From Typhlomys cinereus (taxonomy: Eukaryota > Chordata > Mammalia > Rodentia > Platacanthomyidae), in NCBI GenBank assembly GCA_023101885.1, contig JALPQD010000631.1:320001-384000 (forward strand): 64,000 nt of DNA, in the 5' to 3' direction. A program made the translations under genes and the position numbers. This document shows, in pieces, positions 36,640-48,507 of this stretch (positions are counted from its first letter, which is position 1; every line of letters starts with the position of its first letter). The notes under the pieces are model-generated. The model had not been told where the DNA came from. It searched no databases and worked only from the letters and a program-made list of their open reading frames with translations.

Positions 36640-36985
36640 TACCGGTCTATAGGGTGGAGACCCCATACAGGGCCCCCAAAAAGTTGATGTGTGAAAGGTT
36701 TGATGCCTAGAGTGGTACCACTGGAACTTTGAAAAATGAGGCCTCCTAGGAGGCCCTTAGGTCGCTAGGGAACTTCCCTCTTTTCTCTCTTTCCTTTGCT
36801 TTATGGCCACAGGGTGGATGATTTTCTTCTGCCATGTATCCTACCATGGTGTGCTGCCTTATCACAGGTCCAAAGTCCTGGGGCCAACGGATCATGTACT
36901 GAGACTTCCCAAACCACTAAGCAACTCTTTGAAGTTGATCATTTCAGTTATTTTGCTATGAGAGGGAATGCGGACTAACAGAGAG
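36640..36985 (+). mobile_element. MaLR-type LTR (MLT/ORR-like)
   Basis: Features of old mammalian MaLR LTRs occur in order: gttgatgtgtgaaaggtttg, a gaggcctcctaggagg stretch, ctttgctttatggcca, cttctgccatgtatcc and a final ttattttgctatgagaggg. Assignment is by resemblance. Confidence 0.55.
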
Positions 36986-36989
36986 ATAT

Positions 36990-38308
36990 TGAAGTTGGGT
37001 AAAAGAGGGGATTTTTTTTTGCTGGAGGCATGATTTGGTCTGTCTTCAGTCTTCTTTGGCTATATGAAGAAAGTTCTTTAGTTTTAGAGGTGGGCTGAGA
37101 GAACCCTGGTGGTATTAGAGGCTGATTCCAGATCACATGACCTTATCCTCAGCTTCCTCCTTGCTTCCTCATAAGTTACTCAGGTTTCTTCTTAGTCTTG
37201 TGAGGCAGCAAACTCCTTATTTGTTTACTCTTTCTTGAGCTGTTTTTTTTTTCTTTTAGGTACTTGTATGGTTTTAATAATGTATTAGTTTCCAAGTCTA
37301 TTTGTAACATACTTACTGAGCACTTATGGATTTACTTGAGTGAATCTTTACCTGATTTAATGCTGCTTTCTTCTTTTTTTCAGACCAATGGTTTTCTAGA
37401 GCTTGTGTGTTGATGTAAAGAGTGTTTTCATTGGAAGGAACCAGTAGTAGATAGTTTAGCAAACCAAAGGGAGGAGAGAGAGATTCATTGGAGGCGCTCT
37501 GCGTTCTGAAGTCATTTAGAACAATGGAATGAAATCTGTCCCTGTAGCCTCCATTCTATCTCTAGATGCCTACTGTGCAGCTGGCTGGGATCTGAGGCCA
37601 GTGACTGTCCACTTACTTTCATGAGTTCTCTTCCAGGCCCTAGGACGTCCCACAGGGGTCCTCACATTCTAGCCCTCCTTCTACTTCACTGCAGCAAGAC
37701 ATGAGTCAGTTGTTTACTAGGGAATTCGCTGCTAAATAGCAATTGCCACCAATACAGCCATACTTCAGGGAAGGACAGCTTTGAAACTAATTACTTCCCA
37801 TGAAAATACCCAAACATAATTTTGTTCATTATTAAAATTTTCCAATAATAAATTTATCTTCTCCATTAAGCAATATATTATTCTCACACAAAGCACACAG
37901 CCCAACTAGAATTACTAGGCACTGCTTATATTAAATTGTTGCTTAATAAATTAAAACTCCTATGGTTATGAATAAACTAGGTCATCTGCACATTTTGTAA
38001 ATTAGTAGTTTCTTGTAGTTATTTTCTCCTGGTCAAAGCCTAAAAGAGGGGGAGAGGAAAAATGATGATGGTTATTATTTTATTGTTTTCAAGCAAAGTA
38101 CTGCACTGTGCAGGGTAGTTTAAAATAAGCCACTCAATCTGCTACAGGGGCATCAATGTTGTTAAGTATCAATCAATAAGGAGGAATATTAAGGCTTATG
38201 GTCTCTAAGCTTTTTACATTTATATTAGAAGCTGTGTCTACTGGGCTATATAATACCAGATGGATAACTAACCTCAGATAGGAACTAAAGATTACTTTAA
38301 AAAATTTT
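36990..38308. other. Intergenic, nothing recognised
   Basis: AT-rich DNA without gene or clear repeat. The interval 37730-38000 is rich in AATAAA/TTAAT strings. Confidence 0.5.
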
Positions 38309-38490
38309 AACAATATTTTATTTATGAGAAAGAGAGAGAAAAAGAGGGAGAGAGAGAGAATGTACACACATGTGTGCCATGAGATATGAGTGGAGACCAG
38401 TGGTCAGCTTTTGGAATCAGCTCTCTCTTTGTATCACATAGACTTGTGGGGATTGAGGTCAAATTTCCAGATTTGGTGTCTTACCTAGTT
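38309..38490 (-). mobile_element. Diverged B3-like SINE
   Basis: A GA-rich tract (38329-38360) precedes tgtgccatgagatatgagtg and gtggggattgaggtcaaatt, resembling a - strand SINE body. Weak match. Confidence 0.4.
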
Positions 38491-39194
38491 ACAATGTTTG
38501 GGAAGGTTAAAAATCCTTTCTTCCAAACTTTGGGACATGACAAGTGTTCCATTATCTTTTCTATTTGAAAATTCCTACCAAGTTGCTGAATATATCAAAA
38601 AATTAGTTGCAAGGAGTACATAAATCACAAAATCCTTACTTACAAATCCTATAATACAAGTAGATTGCTATACTTTGCCTTAATTGAAAAAAAACACAAC
38701 TCCTTCAATGGTCGCTGAGAATAGCAACTAAGTCACCATATGACAATTGCCCCACCTTCTGGGACAGCTATGGAATTATTTGAACCCATGTGCCACCTGC
38801 CTACTTACCTCCTTAACCCCTCTCCTCCTGCCACCTATTTAGGTCCTTCACTCTTGAAGGGTGAGTACGTGGGGTTATCCTTACTCTCTACGACTTTGTT
38901 TTTCAACAGCTATTGTTCAGTTGTCTTTGCAGGGCTGACATTACTGCATAGGAGCTCTGCACATTCCTCTCTTGTGTCTTTAACTATTATCCAGCTCCTC
39001 AGGAATGCCTTTTTCTTTTCTGAGCAACTTTTACCTTCCTCCACATTCTCTGTCACTCTCTCTCTATCTTTGTCCTCCTCTCTCTTTCTTTCCCGTGACA
39101 AAGCAAAAAAACTGATACCATCAGTAGCACTACCCAACTCCCCTGTGACACTAAGATGTAGAGGTGTCACCTTAATAGTTACAGGCCCAGTTTT
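38491..39194. other. Intergenic, nothing recognised
   Basis: No gene recognised. Frames of 158 codons (+) and 96 codons (-) overlap each other at 38740-39216 and look like chance. Confidence 0.5.
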
Positions 39195-39810
39195 GGGCAC
39201 AGCTGTGAAGACTTGACAGTTAAGGTTTGCCTTTGAGTAAGCCTGTTAGGGGATTGTCTAGTTCATGTGAAAGATCCAGCCCATAGCAGGTCTTCTAGTA
39301 GCAGTCCAGATAAAAAAGAAGAGTTCTCCCTCCCCTCCCCTCCCCTCCCCTCCCCTCCCCTCCCCTCTCCTCCCTAGGCTGATGGGCTCCCTTTCCCTGC
39401 TGCTCTTCACTGATGTTGTGGTTTGCATTTTTGATTCTCCAGCATGACTGGAGTTTAGGGAATCCTCCAGTCTTTAGCACCAGACTGGGCCTGCTGAGAC
39501 GTTCAGTTTCTGAACTGAGCTGGTAAGACAGTGAGTTCCATGAGTAGTACCCGCTGCGTACTTCTTGAGCTGGTTCAGAGAGTACACCCTTCAGTGTACT
39601 TAACAGACACACTGTCTGGCAAGTAAGGTTCGCCCCTCTCTCAGCAGTCCGGTGGATTTAGTGTGGTCAGTTCCCTTGGCCCCTGATGTTGGTATGAGAC
39701 TGGACTGAGAACTGTAACGGGACAGTCATAAGTCAAAATATGCTCCCCTTGTTCCCCCAATCCCCAAGCTGTTTGGTCCTGAATTTATTAGCAATCTAAA
39801 GACAAACTGC
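39195..39810 (+). mobile_element. MaLR/ERVL-like LTR with insert
   Basis: The left part (gacttgacagttaaggtttg) and right part (actgtctggcaagtaaggtt, aagctgtttggtcctgaatt) match the window's LTR family. The middle carries a (CCCCT)n tract and other sequence, making it longer than its relatives. Confidence 0.6.
39327..39375. repeat. (CCCCT)n pentanucleotide repeat
   Basis: About eight tccccnn-type units. The - strand reads (GGGGA)n, so it could fold as a G-quadruplex. Confidence 0.92.
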
Positions 39811-40112
39811 GACATCTTTATCTTCTTTAATGCATGTGAGAGTGCTGTCTGTAGTAAGGAAAGCAAAAGCGAAACTTCAGAACTGCAGAGGACAGGATAA
39901 AGAGCCACTGTTGTCAAGACAGACTCAGAGCTTCTCAGAGTCTCCACAGAAAAGCTGCTTCTGATCAAACCACCGAAGGCGAAACTTACCTCACATTCTA
40001 TATTTTTCTCTGTTGAACCATTAATTTAAAAATCACCACTTTCTTCTTTCTTTGGTACCTAATATATGACAGCTTATCCACACTAGGTTAGTACTGTTTC
40101 TATGTATGCTGA
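39811..40112. other. Intergenic, nothing recognised
   Basis: No gene or clear repeat seen. Confidence 0.5.
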
Positions 40113-40342
40113 AAAGAACTAAATTTCTTTCTTTCTTTTTTTTTTTTTAAGGAGTAAGGTAGAGTTTATCAAAGAAGAGAAAGAATGGAACTCACGGACT
40201 CCATGGGTGCCATGAGGAGCTAAGATGCCTGGGAGAACTCCTGAACTCGAGGATGGAATCCATGAGGGCAGGCAGCTGGAAACGAGCTCACGGACTCGAG
40301 GAGTGGAGTGCATGAGGGGAAGGTGCTCAAAGAACTAAATTT
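40113..40342 (-). mobile_element. Poly(A)-tailed retroinsertion of unknown source
   Basis: The 14-bp repeat aaagaactaaattt at 40113-40126 and 40329-40342 flanks a 202-bp insert. The insert starts with ctttctttctttttttttt, a poly(A)-type tail on the - strand. Read on the - strand it ends gataaactctaccttactcc before the A tail and contains related phrases (cgagtccgtgagctc, ggagtccgtgagttcc). I do not recognise it as B1, ID, L1 or the tRNA-headed SINE; an LTR-element RNA 3' end is possible. Confidence 0.75.
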
Positions 40343-40533
40343 GAAATCACTATGTTATGGATCCTAAAGACATCATGCATTAAAATGTATCTTGCCTTTT
40401 GAATATTACTAATATCAGGGTAACAATTATTCACAGGGAAACAAAACAATTGCTAAAATGAATGAAATAAAAAGCAAAGCTTCAACATTTACTCTTTTAT
40501 CTATTCCTTATCAAACATTAGCAAGAATTCTGG

Positions 40534-40645
40534 GAGTGGCAGAACATGCTTGTAATCCCAGTACGTCAGAGGCCAAAGCTACATAAAGAGCTCTACATCA
40601 GCCTTAGCTACTTGACCAGACCTTATCTCAGAAAGAAAACAGAAG
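40534..40645 (+). mobile_element. B1-like SINE
   Basis: gtggcagaacatgcttgtaa, tcccagtacgtcagaggcca and ctacttgaccagaccttatc followed by an A-rich end; a shortened 7SL-type monomer. Confidence 0.7.
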
Positions 40646-40734
40646 CCAGATACTTGAAGTATTCCTTTGAAAATGTATTCTATGTAGTCATAATACATTT
40701 ATGCATTTGGAGATGAGGAAATTATATGAGGAAC

Positions 40735-40768
<34 letters not shown>

Positions 40769-40787
40769 TATCTGTCTATCTATCTAT
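40735..40787. repeat. (ATCT)n microsatellite
   Basis: About a dozen ATCT units with one interruption (attatctg). Confidence 0.95.
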
Positions 40788-41086
40788 ATTTTTAAATATA
40801 TGCAATGAACTTATCATCTAAATTACTATGGGCACCCTTTGGTATACATATTATTAAAATAAAACCTTCTGCCTATAAATTAATTAATTATTTCATTTTC
40901 AGTAAAAGGAGGTGCATATAAGACTGGATGCCAGCTATTGCTTAGTTATCTTTACAGGACTAACATGGAGAGCTCCTATCTGGCTAGCAGAATGTGAGAA
41001 ACAATGCAAGAAGGTTTGATCACTTCTGCAGGCAAGAACTCACTTGCCCACTGAACAAAGAAAGAAATGAAGAAATCCTTTCATCA

Positions 41087-41270
41087 TGGTCCAGGTTGGT
41101 CTTTAACTCACTCTGTAGATGAGGATGACTTTGAACTTCTGATTCTCTTGCTTCCATCTCTCCAATGCATATCCCTGTAATATGACCTATGCTGAAATCA
41201 AACCCAGGGTTTTGTGAATGCCAGTCAAGTACCTAGCCAGCTAGGCTATATCACTATCCCTCCAAAAGTA
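41087..41270 (-). mobile_element. B1/B4-like SINE
   Basis: The reversed 7SL-like phrases catggtccaggttggtcttt and gatgactttgaacttctgat are followed by an ID-like reversed segment (aaatcaaacccagggttttg, aggctatatcactatccctc). The combination resembles B4 (ID plus B1). Confidence 0.65.
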
Positions 41271-41904
41271 CTCTTGTGCTTTTAAGAACATAGTTCACTA
41301 TGATCATAAAATGAGAAATCAGAACACTGTCTTCATATGTGCTTGCCTTGTTCTTCTGAATCCTCTGATTTTTTTTTTAACATTTTGCAAACCCACATGC
41401 TTTTACCTTTTTACAGTAAATGTTACCTCATTCCTGGAGCCTGGCAACGATTACAAAAGACTAAAGGTAGCTTTGCTTTTTCTGTCTGTCTTTTCAGAGG
41501 ACAAGTGATGAAGGACAAATACACTTCCATATTTTCTTCAGAACTCATCAGAAGCCAAGCAAATACAATATTAAAGAAAAACTATATAGCTATGGCCAAG
41601 TTTATTCTCCTTGGAGTGATTGACAGGGCAGTTGAGTGATGCTTTTTTGTTCTGTGTCTTTCGTCTAACTTAGCATAGTCTTTGATAATAGGAGTATGAT
41701 TTTGTTAATCAGAAAGCCAACTTTCACATTCCAAAGTACTTCTTCCTGGGTTGCTTCATTTGTAGATCTGTTTTTCTGCCAGCACCAGTCCTCAGATGTT
41801 GGCTGATTTCTTATGTAGCAGAGAAATCTTTTCCTTTTGTTTCTTTTTAATTGTTTTATTTTTTTTCCTTGTTCTGGGAATGACAGACTATTATTGGCAT
41901 ATAA
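41271..41904. other. Intergenic, nothing recognised
   Basis: No exon or clear repeat recognised. Confidence 0.5.
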
Positions 41905-42385
41905 TGATGGCTATCTTGGTCCATTTTGTGTTGTGGACCAAAATATCCGAGGCTCAGTAACTTTATAAAGAAAAGAGAATTATTTAGTTCATGGGTTTGA
42001 AAGTTCAAGATCATGGGCATATAATTAGCTCAGCGCTGCTGCTGGGCTCATAGAGGAGGGCATCGCAGGGGTGGGCTTCTGGAGGATGGTATCGATCGAA
42101 GAGGTGGGAATGCATGTGGCAATGGTGAGTGGTGATCCTGGAAGAGAGAAGGAGAGGTGCTAGTCTCTGTTGTAACAACTGGTTCTCCTGGGAAGTAACC
42201 TAGTTTTAAAAGAGTTATGAACCCCTGGGAGACAGTATTAGTCTATTCATGAAGATGACGCCCCATTATCTAACTGCCTCCCAGTAGGCCCTGCCTCCTA
42301 GAGGGTCAACCACCTTCTGGTACCACCATGTGGGGACAGAGCCTTAAACACAGGAACCTCTGGAAAACAAACCACCTCAGACTCT
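41905..42385 (-). mobile_element. MaLR-type LTR, - orientation
   Basis: The + strand reads tcttggtccattttgtgttg, actttataaagaaaagagaa and ttatttagttcatgggtttg, then tgaagatgacgccccattat and ctgcctcccagtaggccctg. This is the antisense arrangement of a THE1/MLT1-type LTR. Confidence 0.6.
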
Positions 42386-44376
42386 AGCGATGGTCATCCA
42401 CACAGCCCGATGGAACAGTAGCAAACTCCTCAGAGGCACCTGCCTCTTTCTGGTCGATGCTTCTGTTGACCTTCCACGGACTCAATGAACTCAGCCTCTT
42501 TTATGATGCGGACCCCTTTCTCCTACTTCTGAACTTGGGTTCCTCGGCCAGAGAGTCTGCCACATAGATGGAGCCACACTGTCTTTGGAAACTTCTTATA
42601 GGGTATTAAATAAAAATGTTGGGATTGCAAGCTTTTACGTCACCTTTCTTCCTTGGAGATATGGAGGAAGCAGAAAACGTTGTCTTATTAATGATAAGAA
42701 TTCTCAATTACAATGACGAATAATTGGTTCTGAGGAAAGTGTCTTTGAAGTTTGTTTCTGAACATTCTTATCTTTCCAAACTTGGATTGATTTTTGAAAG
42801 AGAAAGAGACACACAGAAGAGAGAATTTGAATTCATCTATTTTCTTTCTATGAATTTTAAAAAACAGACATTATTTACCCTCATCAGGGGAAATGGTGCC
42901 TATAAAACCACATGATCCTTACCCATCACTCTAAATATTTCTTGGGTTGATTTTTGCCAGGCTTCTTAGTGAAGATTGAAATTTTTCCTCCCTGTTGAAG
43001 GGTGTGGTCGTATCCTCTGATTGGTACTGATTGATTATTTCTCCTTCTTGGAAGGAGAGCATTTCTATTTATTCTCTTGCCTTTTCTAGTTTTATATTTT
43101 ATATGAAGTATAATTATAGTTTTATATTAATAGGGAAGGGAGGTGGTTTGAAATGGATTTTTGGGGGGAAGAGTGGCATCCCTGTAGTTCCACAAACGGG
43201 ATCCTCATGGATTGTTCTCAGTCCGTCCATTCCTTATGACTAAAATTGTCCCAGAAACTGGACAATTGTTTTTTATTGGCCACTTTCTCTAATAATCAGT
43301 AGATTTTAAAAAATAATACCACAGTCCTACAGTGCCAAGTAGCTAGTGAATGCTAAAGGGAAATAATCATCTTGTAATTCAGGCTGGTAGGAAACAGTCA
43401 TTTCTAATTACTCGTCATGAGAGGAGAAAATGCAATTAAAGATCCTGGCTTAGACTACAGCCTCCACAGCCACCGCCTCCGCTGATTCATACTTTTGACT
43501 GTCTGAGAAGGCCAAAGTCAGCCAGATAGACCAGATGCTCATCCAAATTGGTTTTTATATGACGGAAGACACCTTAGTCATCTCATGCTTTCGGTGGGTA
43601 TAATATAGACTTCAAGAATTGGTTTGTATAAGCCAAACTCTTTAGGCTTAGAAGAGTGTTTAAGGGCTATTTCAGAATGAGATTCAGGGACACTATCAAG
43701 CTATTTTTTTTTGTGAAGGGTCTACTTAGGATTCCAACAATTTTGCTGGTCCATTCAGAAGACATGCTTTGACTCTGCCTTGATTTAATCTTTGTGTACT
43801 GCTTTGCTTTTTATTGTCCTCTTCCTTGATGTACAAGAAGACTTCAGTTTTCAGTAACCCCTGTCCTTAGCTTAAAACCATCTCTGCCTAAAACCTTTAA
43901 GGAAAAGTGATGTGAGTTGCTTCTGTGCCAAGACAGAGACCGCGTGAGCCCCGGCTTTCCCGGGTTTGCATCTCCTATCTGTGGCAGAGACGCGGGAGGA
44001 ACAAACTCAGATTCTCAGTTCTCTGCTCAAATGTGAGGGTCCCCGGCCCTGCAGCAGGCTGAGTATGAAGTCACCGGCATTAGGAGCCTATTTTTTTTGT
44101 TACTGTGGCATCACCTGGCACATTCCGATTCTCAGCCTTTCTAGAAGTCTGATCTCCACAGTTTTCTCTGGATTGTGCAATTCAAGGGTTTTGTGCTTTT
44201 CCTGCTACTTTTATGACTCTATCTTTTTAGTCTCCTTTCAAGGTCTGTATTCCTCTTCCCAGACTTCAAAAAAGTTGGTGCTCTTTAGATGCTCCCACCC
44301 CAAGTTCTCCAGTCCTCACACTCTCTGTAGTTTCCCTATCTCAGTCGTCACCTGATGACTGTTAAAGCTGCACCTC
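42386..44376. other. Intergenic, no gene recognised
   Basis: No gene. The stretch 42386-42600 may continue older LTR sequence. The remainder is unassigned and AT-rich. Confidence 0.5.
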
Positions 44377-44590
44377 TGGCTGGGGAGATGGCTCAGGGGT
44401 CAAAGCCTTTGCCTCGCAAATAAAAAAGGTCTGAATTTGGATACCCACAAAAAAATGGTGGACAGAAATGGCAGGGACCTGAACATCTAGCCCTGGAAGA
44501 GCAATGCAAACAGGAGAAAGGGGATGGTTCTTGATGTCAGTCCTTGAGCCTCTACAGTTACCCACAGTGCCCTCTGGTATACACCCCCCT
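44377..44590 (+). mobile_element. tRNA-headed SINE
   Basis: Head ggctggggagatggctcagg, shortened body and the terminal cagtgccctctggtataca without a long CA tail. Confidence 0.78.
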
Positions 44591-46339
44591 TCCCCTACCT
44601 ACAGAATAATCTGTCTTTCTCCCAGATCCTTCCTATTTCCAGCAAGAAATCCAAGACAAAGGATTTAAAGCCTATTCAGAATAAAGAGAAATTTTAAGGT
44701 ATCGTTTTACTCTGAAGCTTTTAAAATACAGAAAGCTTGAGAAGCAAATGAATAAAGCGTGCTGACTTCACTGAAATTCCCTACTCTGCTCAGTGGCTCC
44801 ATTCATCACTCTTAGTCTGTAGACAAATATGAACGACCTGCGCTCAACATAACAGACACGTCCTCCCTGTAAAGAGATGCACAAATAAGTCTTTAAAAGA
44901 CCTTGCTGGAAAGTTAAATATGCTTTAGTAGATGCATTTGAAATATTGAGATGCATTTTTGCTGGCTGAATGAACGCTATTCAGCTGGGAGTTCTTCCTC
45001 AAACCAGATGGATCTGGCCCCAGCATAACACCCGCTTGGGTGACTCCAGGCACTAAAGAAGACTCTGAGGCAGCTACAGCTTGCTTTATGTAAGAGAATT
45101 AGCAGGAACTCATCTCGGTGTGCCTTCAAAGGAGGAAGCAGAGCAGACGGCCTTGTTAATTTAGCATATAGATTCAAAGTACAGAGAACATCTATCATCT
45201 CATCAAAATTCAATTAAAATGTGGATTGCGGGCCAAGAAAAAAAGGAGCCAACTTTTTTCCTTCCCTCTCTTTGATGTTTTTTGGAAGAAGAGTTCTTGG
45301 AACATCACTAATCCCTTAATGGTTCTTTCATTATGGAAGCCAATTTGAAAGGCTAGTCCTGAGCCTTCAAATGACCCTATATATTCAAAGGTGCAGTCAT
45401 ATAATTGCTATTAATTTTAAAGTACATTAGCATTGGTAATAGTGTCCAGGTAAGAAGGCAATTTTAAGGTCTTCCTCTCTACAGAGATTTTTGATTCACT
45501 ATAAAGACTCTTTGGATCTTACAGGATCTTCTCGTATATGGTAGAGAACATGGAACAGCGATTATCCACTTAGCCAAGATCCATTCTCTGATTTTAAGAA
45601 ATGTTATTTGCTAACACATACCAGACCTCACACAAGGAAAAGGTAAGCCTACGGGTCTTGTAACAAGATTTGCAGTGTTAAATGCAATTGGGTCTCAAAT
45701 TTTAAGCAGTTAAATGTCTTAATTTGTTCTCTTCTTCCGACCATAATATAATGAGGATAAACTTTGACACACGGCAGCTCTGCAAAGGGAAAATTTCTCC
45801 GTGTTCATTGTTTCCCAAACCAATCTTCTCTCTTGAAATTTGATTTCTGAAGTGCCTTACAGTCCTTAAGCCAGGTGGCTGCAATGAGTCCACTTGGAAC
45901 ATTCATAATCATCTGAAATAAAAGCACACTGGAGAAGCCAGGCGTATTTAAGACAATCAAATGGGGCTAGTCACCAAGTAGCTATAACTCTTTTAACCTC
46001 ACGCTAATTCTGCCCTTAGCCTACCCACTCCAACACAGGTTGCTGATGGGAATCACCTTGGCTCTGAAATAAACAGCATGAATCTTTCTGTGTTAAGTAC
46101 TCATGTGTCCTTTTATGCGCAGTAATTCAGTTTTCTGGGGCTTTGGCCCAAATATTGTCAATCAGAGGCTTGCCTTGTGACTTGAAGAAGGAAAGATCTG
46201 GCGTGCTTTACAAATGACTCAGGAGCAGCCTATCCTCAGGGGCATATATTGTCCATATGTTATAATCTTTTCCCATAGCCGTAAGTCCTATATCTCTAGA
46301 AAAGGTCAACTGAGAAAGTTCTGTGGGTTTCTAGAAAAT
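44591..46339. other. Intergenic, no gene recognised
   Basis: No exon, RNA gene or clear repeat in this 1.7-kb interval, which is relatively free of retroelements. Confidence 0.5.
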
Positions 46340-46678
46340 CAGAAAAACACATGTCCCTCATTCCCATGTGTTTGAACATTTGGTTCACCATTTTGGGAAA
46401 CTGAAATCTTTAGGAAGTGGAGTTGTGCTGGAGGAAGTAGTTCATTGGGGTGAGCCTCAAAGTTTTATTAGCTTCATCCCACTTCCTGTCTGTTCTGTGA
46501 GTCGCGACTGTGGACACAGTGTGATCAGCTGCTTCGTGCTCCTGCTACCATGCCTTGCCTGCCGTGATGGACTCTATTGCTTCTTCAACTGTAAATTAAA
46601 CTTAAAGCCAAAGCTTTTTCCTCCCTTAAGTTGCTTCTTATCAGGCATTTGATCTCAACAAGAAAAGTAACTAATACA
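46340..46678 (+). mobile_element. ORR1/MLT-like MaLR LTR
   Basis: cccatgtgtttgaacatttg, ggaagtggagttgtgctgga, tgctaccatgccttgcctgc, a taaattaaacttaaagccaa poly(A)-signal region and gttgcttcttatcaggcatt occur in the order of a rodent MaLR LTR. Confidence 0.7.
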
Positions 46679-46738
46679 AAGAGAAATCATAGATTTGGAT
46701 TTGACAACTGCCCATGTTTTTGTTTGTTTATTTTGAAT

Positions 46739-46739
46739 T

Positions 46740-46792
<53 letters not shown>
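46739..46792. repeat. (ATCT)n microsatellite
   Basis: About 13 perfect tatc units just after the LTR. Confidence 0.96.
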
Positions 46793-47006
46793 ACAAAACT
46801 ATTCTGGGACAAAACCTTTTCAATTTGTTAACTTGAGGAATAGCTGGGCTTCCTTGTTACATGGGTCATGTTTAATCAAAGGCTCTGCCTTACCCTGTGA
46901 TTAAAGACATCTGTCTATTGTTTTCATGACTAGACGTAATTGTGTACATGTAAGAGACATTAATCTTTTTCCTCTTGCATTTTTGTCCTCTTAGAAAGGA
47001 AAGCTG

Positions 47007-47282
47007 GGGGGCTGGAGAGGTGGCTCAGGGGTTAAGCCTCTGGCTTGCAGGCGGAAGGTCCTGAGTTCGGATCCTAGATCCCACGTATAGACGCCAGGTG
47101 GAAGTGGGGGCGGCCTGTGTTTCTGGTCCTGGTAGGGTGGAGCCTGTGAATCCCGGGGCAGAGTAAACAAGGAGGAGGTGGAGGTGATCATTGGTGGTTC
47201 TCGAATTTGTCCGTGGTTCTACACACACACACACATACACACACATGCACAATTGAATAAATAATAATAAAAAATTTTTAAT
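47007..47282 (+). mobile_element. tRNA-headed SINE, variant body
   Basis: Head gggctggagaggtggctcag. The body (gtaaacaaggaggaggtgga, gtgatcattggtggttctcg) is shared with the inverted copy at 4105-4400. The tail is CA-rich, ending aataaataataataaaaa. Confidence 0.87.
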
Positions 47283-48219
47283 AAAAAAGAATTTAAAAAA
47301 AAGAAGAAAAGAAAGCTGAAAGGTTTGTGTTGAGGAAGGACAAAGAAGAACAAAGACTATACCCAGAGTATCAAAACTGGAAAAGTTGCAGAACTAACCA
47401 TAATTTGAACTTAGACATAACATTAATTTTAAAAATCGAAATCTAAATACTACCGTGGATAGAATTGCAAGCAACTGTGTTGGTTTAAATGTGATTTATG
47501 ATTTGCCTCATTTAGAAAGCTTTCTTGCGAGTAAAAGAAAAGCAGCCAACATTAAGGTCAACAATAAAGGACTTTCTAGCTTTAGCAGACTGCAGTGGAA
47601 CACAGATCATCACCCTCACCATGGACTGTTTCCTTGACCTTCTCAAATCCATCCTCGTCGAAGGCTAGACTCCTTGAGGTTATAGTCCATGGAGAGCCTT
47701 AGGTTTCCCCCTTAGTCAGAGAAAAATGGAAAGCTTGCTTCAATTCTATCAAAAGTTTTGAAATTCCTCTTTTGAAAGAAGCCCAGGTCATTGAAGCTCG
47801 GTGTAAGACAAAGGGATGAGGTCGTCTTGGTGAGACCTTGCCCTGGAATTGAGTGGGGGCTAATCTTACATAACATCACGCCCACTCTGGACCCCATGTT
47901 AGGAAGACTGTTGTCTACCACAGACAATCTGACAGGAAAGCCAAGGTTCCTCATCTTGGCACTTTTTAAAAACAATAAGTAATGAATAATATAGTAACTT
48001 GCAAATTTTTAGAAATCTCAGTGCTTTTGCTAAGGCCTCTTTCTGAGAAGTTAGAGAACACGAGAGTGTGAGGTTGCTCAGCACAGCACCCTCTTTATGT
48101 TACTCATACTTTTCTGTGAATCAGAGGTATACTGATTCAAGCGAGAGTCAAAAAATACTTAAACTCTACAGAGGACGAAGAATAAGAACTAAAGTTAGAG
48201 ACTGCAACATTAAAAAAAG
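47283..48219. other. Intergenic, nothing recognised
   Basis: No gene or clear repeat seen. Confidence 0.5.
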
Positions 48220-48220
48220 A

Positions 48221-48263
<43 letters not shown>

Positions 48264-48507
48264 CGTGTGGAAGTCAGAGGTCAACTTATCCACCTTGCTT
48301 TGAGGTGGAGTATCGCTTGTTTCTTCTGCTGTGCTCTGAGTTTCTGGAGATTCTCCTCTCTCTGCCTCCTACCTCACCATAGATATTTTTAGGAGTACAG
48401 ATGTTAGCTATCATGTCTGGATCTTCACATGGATTCTGGGGGCTTGAACTCAAGTCTCCAGGATTGTGTGGCAACTGTTTTTACTCAGACTCATCTCCCT
48501 AGTCACC
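48220..48507 (-). mobile_element. B3-like SINE with (GT)n(GA)n tail
   Basis: (GT)n then (GA)n at 48222-48263, followed by a - strand body (ggaagtcagaggtcaactta, catggattctgggggcttga, actcaagtctccaggattgt) and head-like end (actcatctccctagtca). Confidence 0.72.

Noticed and set aside
41905..42385. Complete ERV provirus
   Set aside because: Only one LTR-like segment is visible and no internal or second LTR adjoins it.
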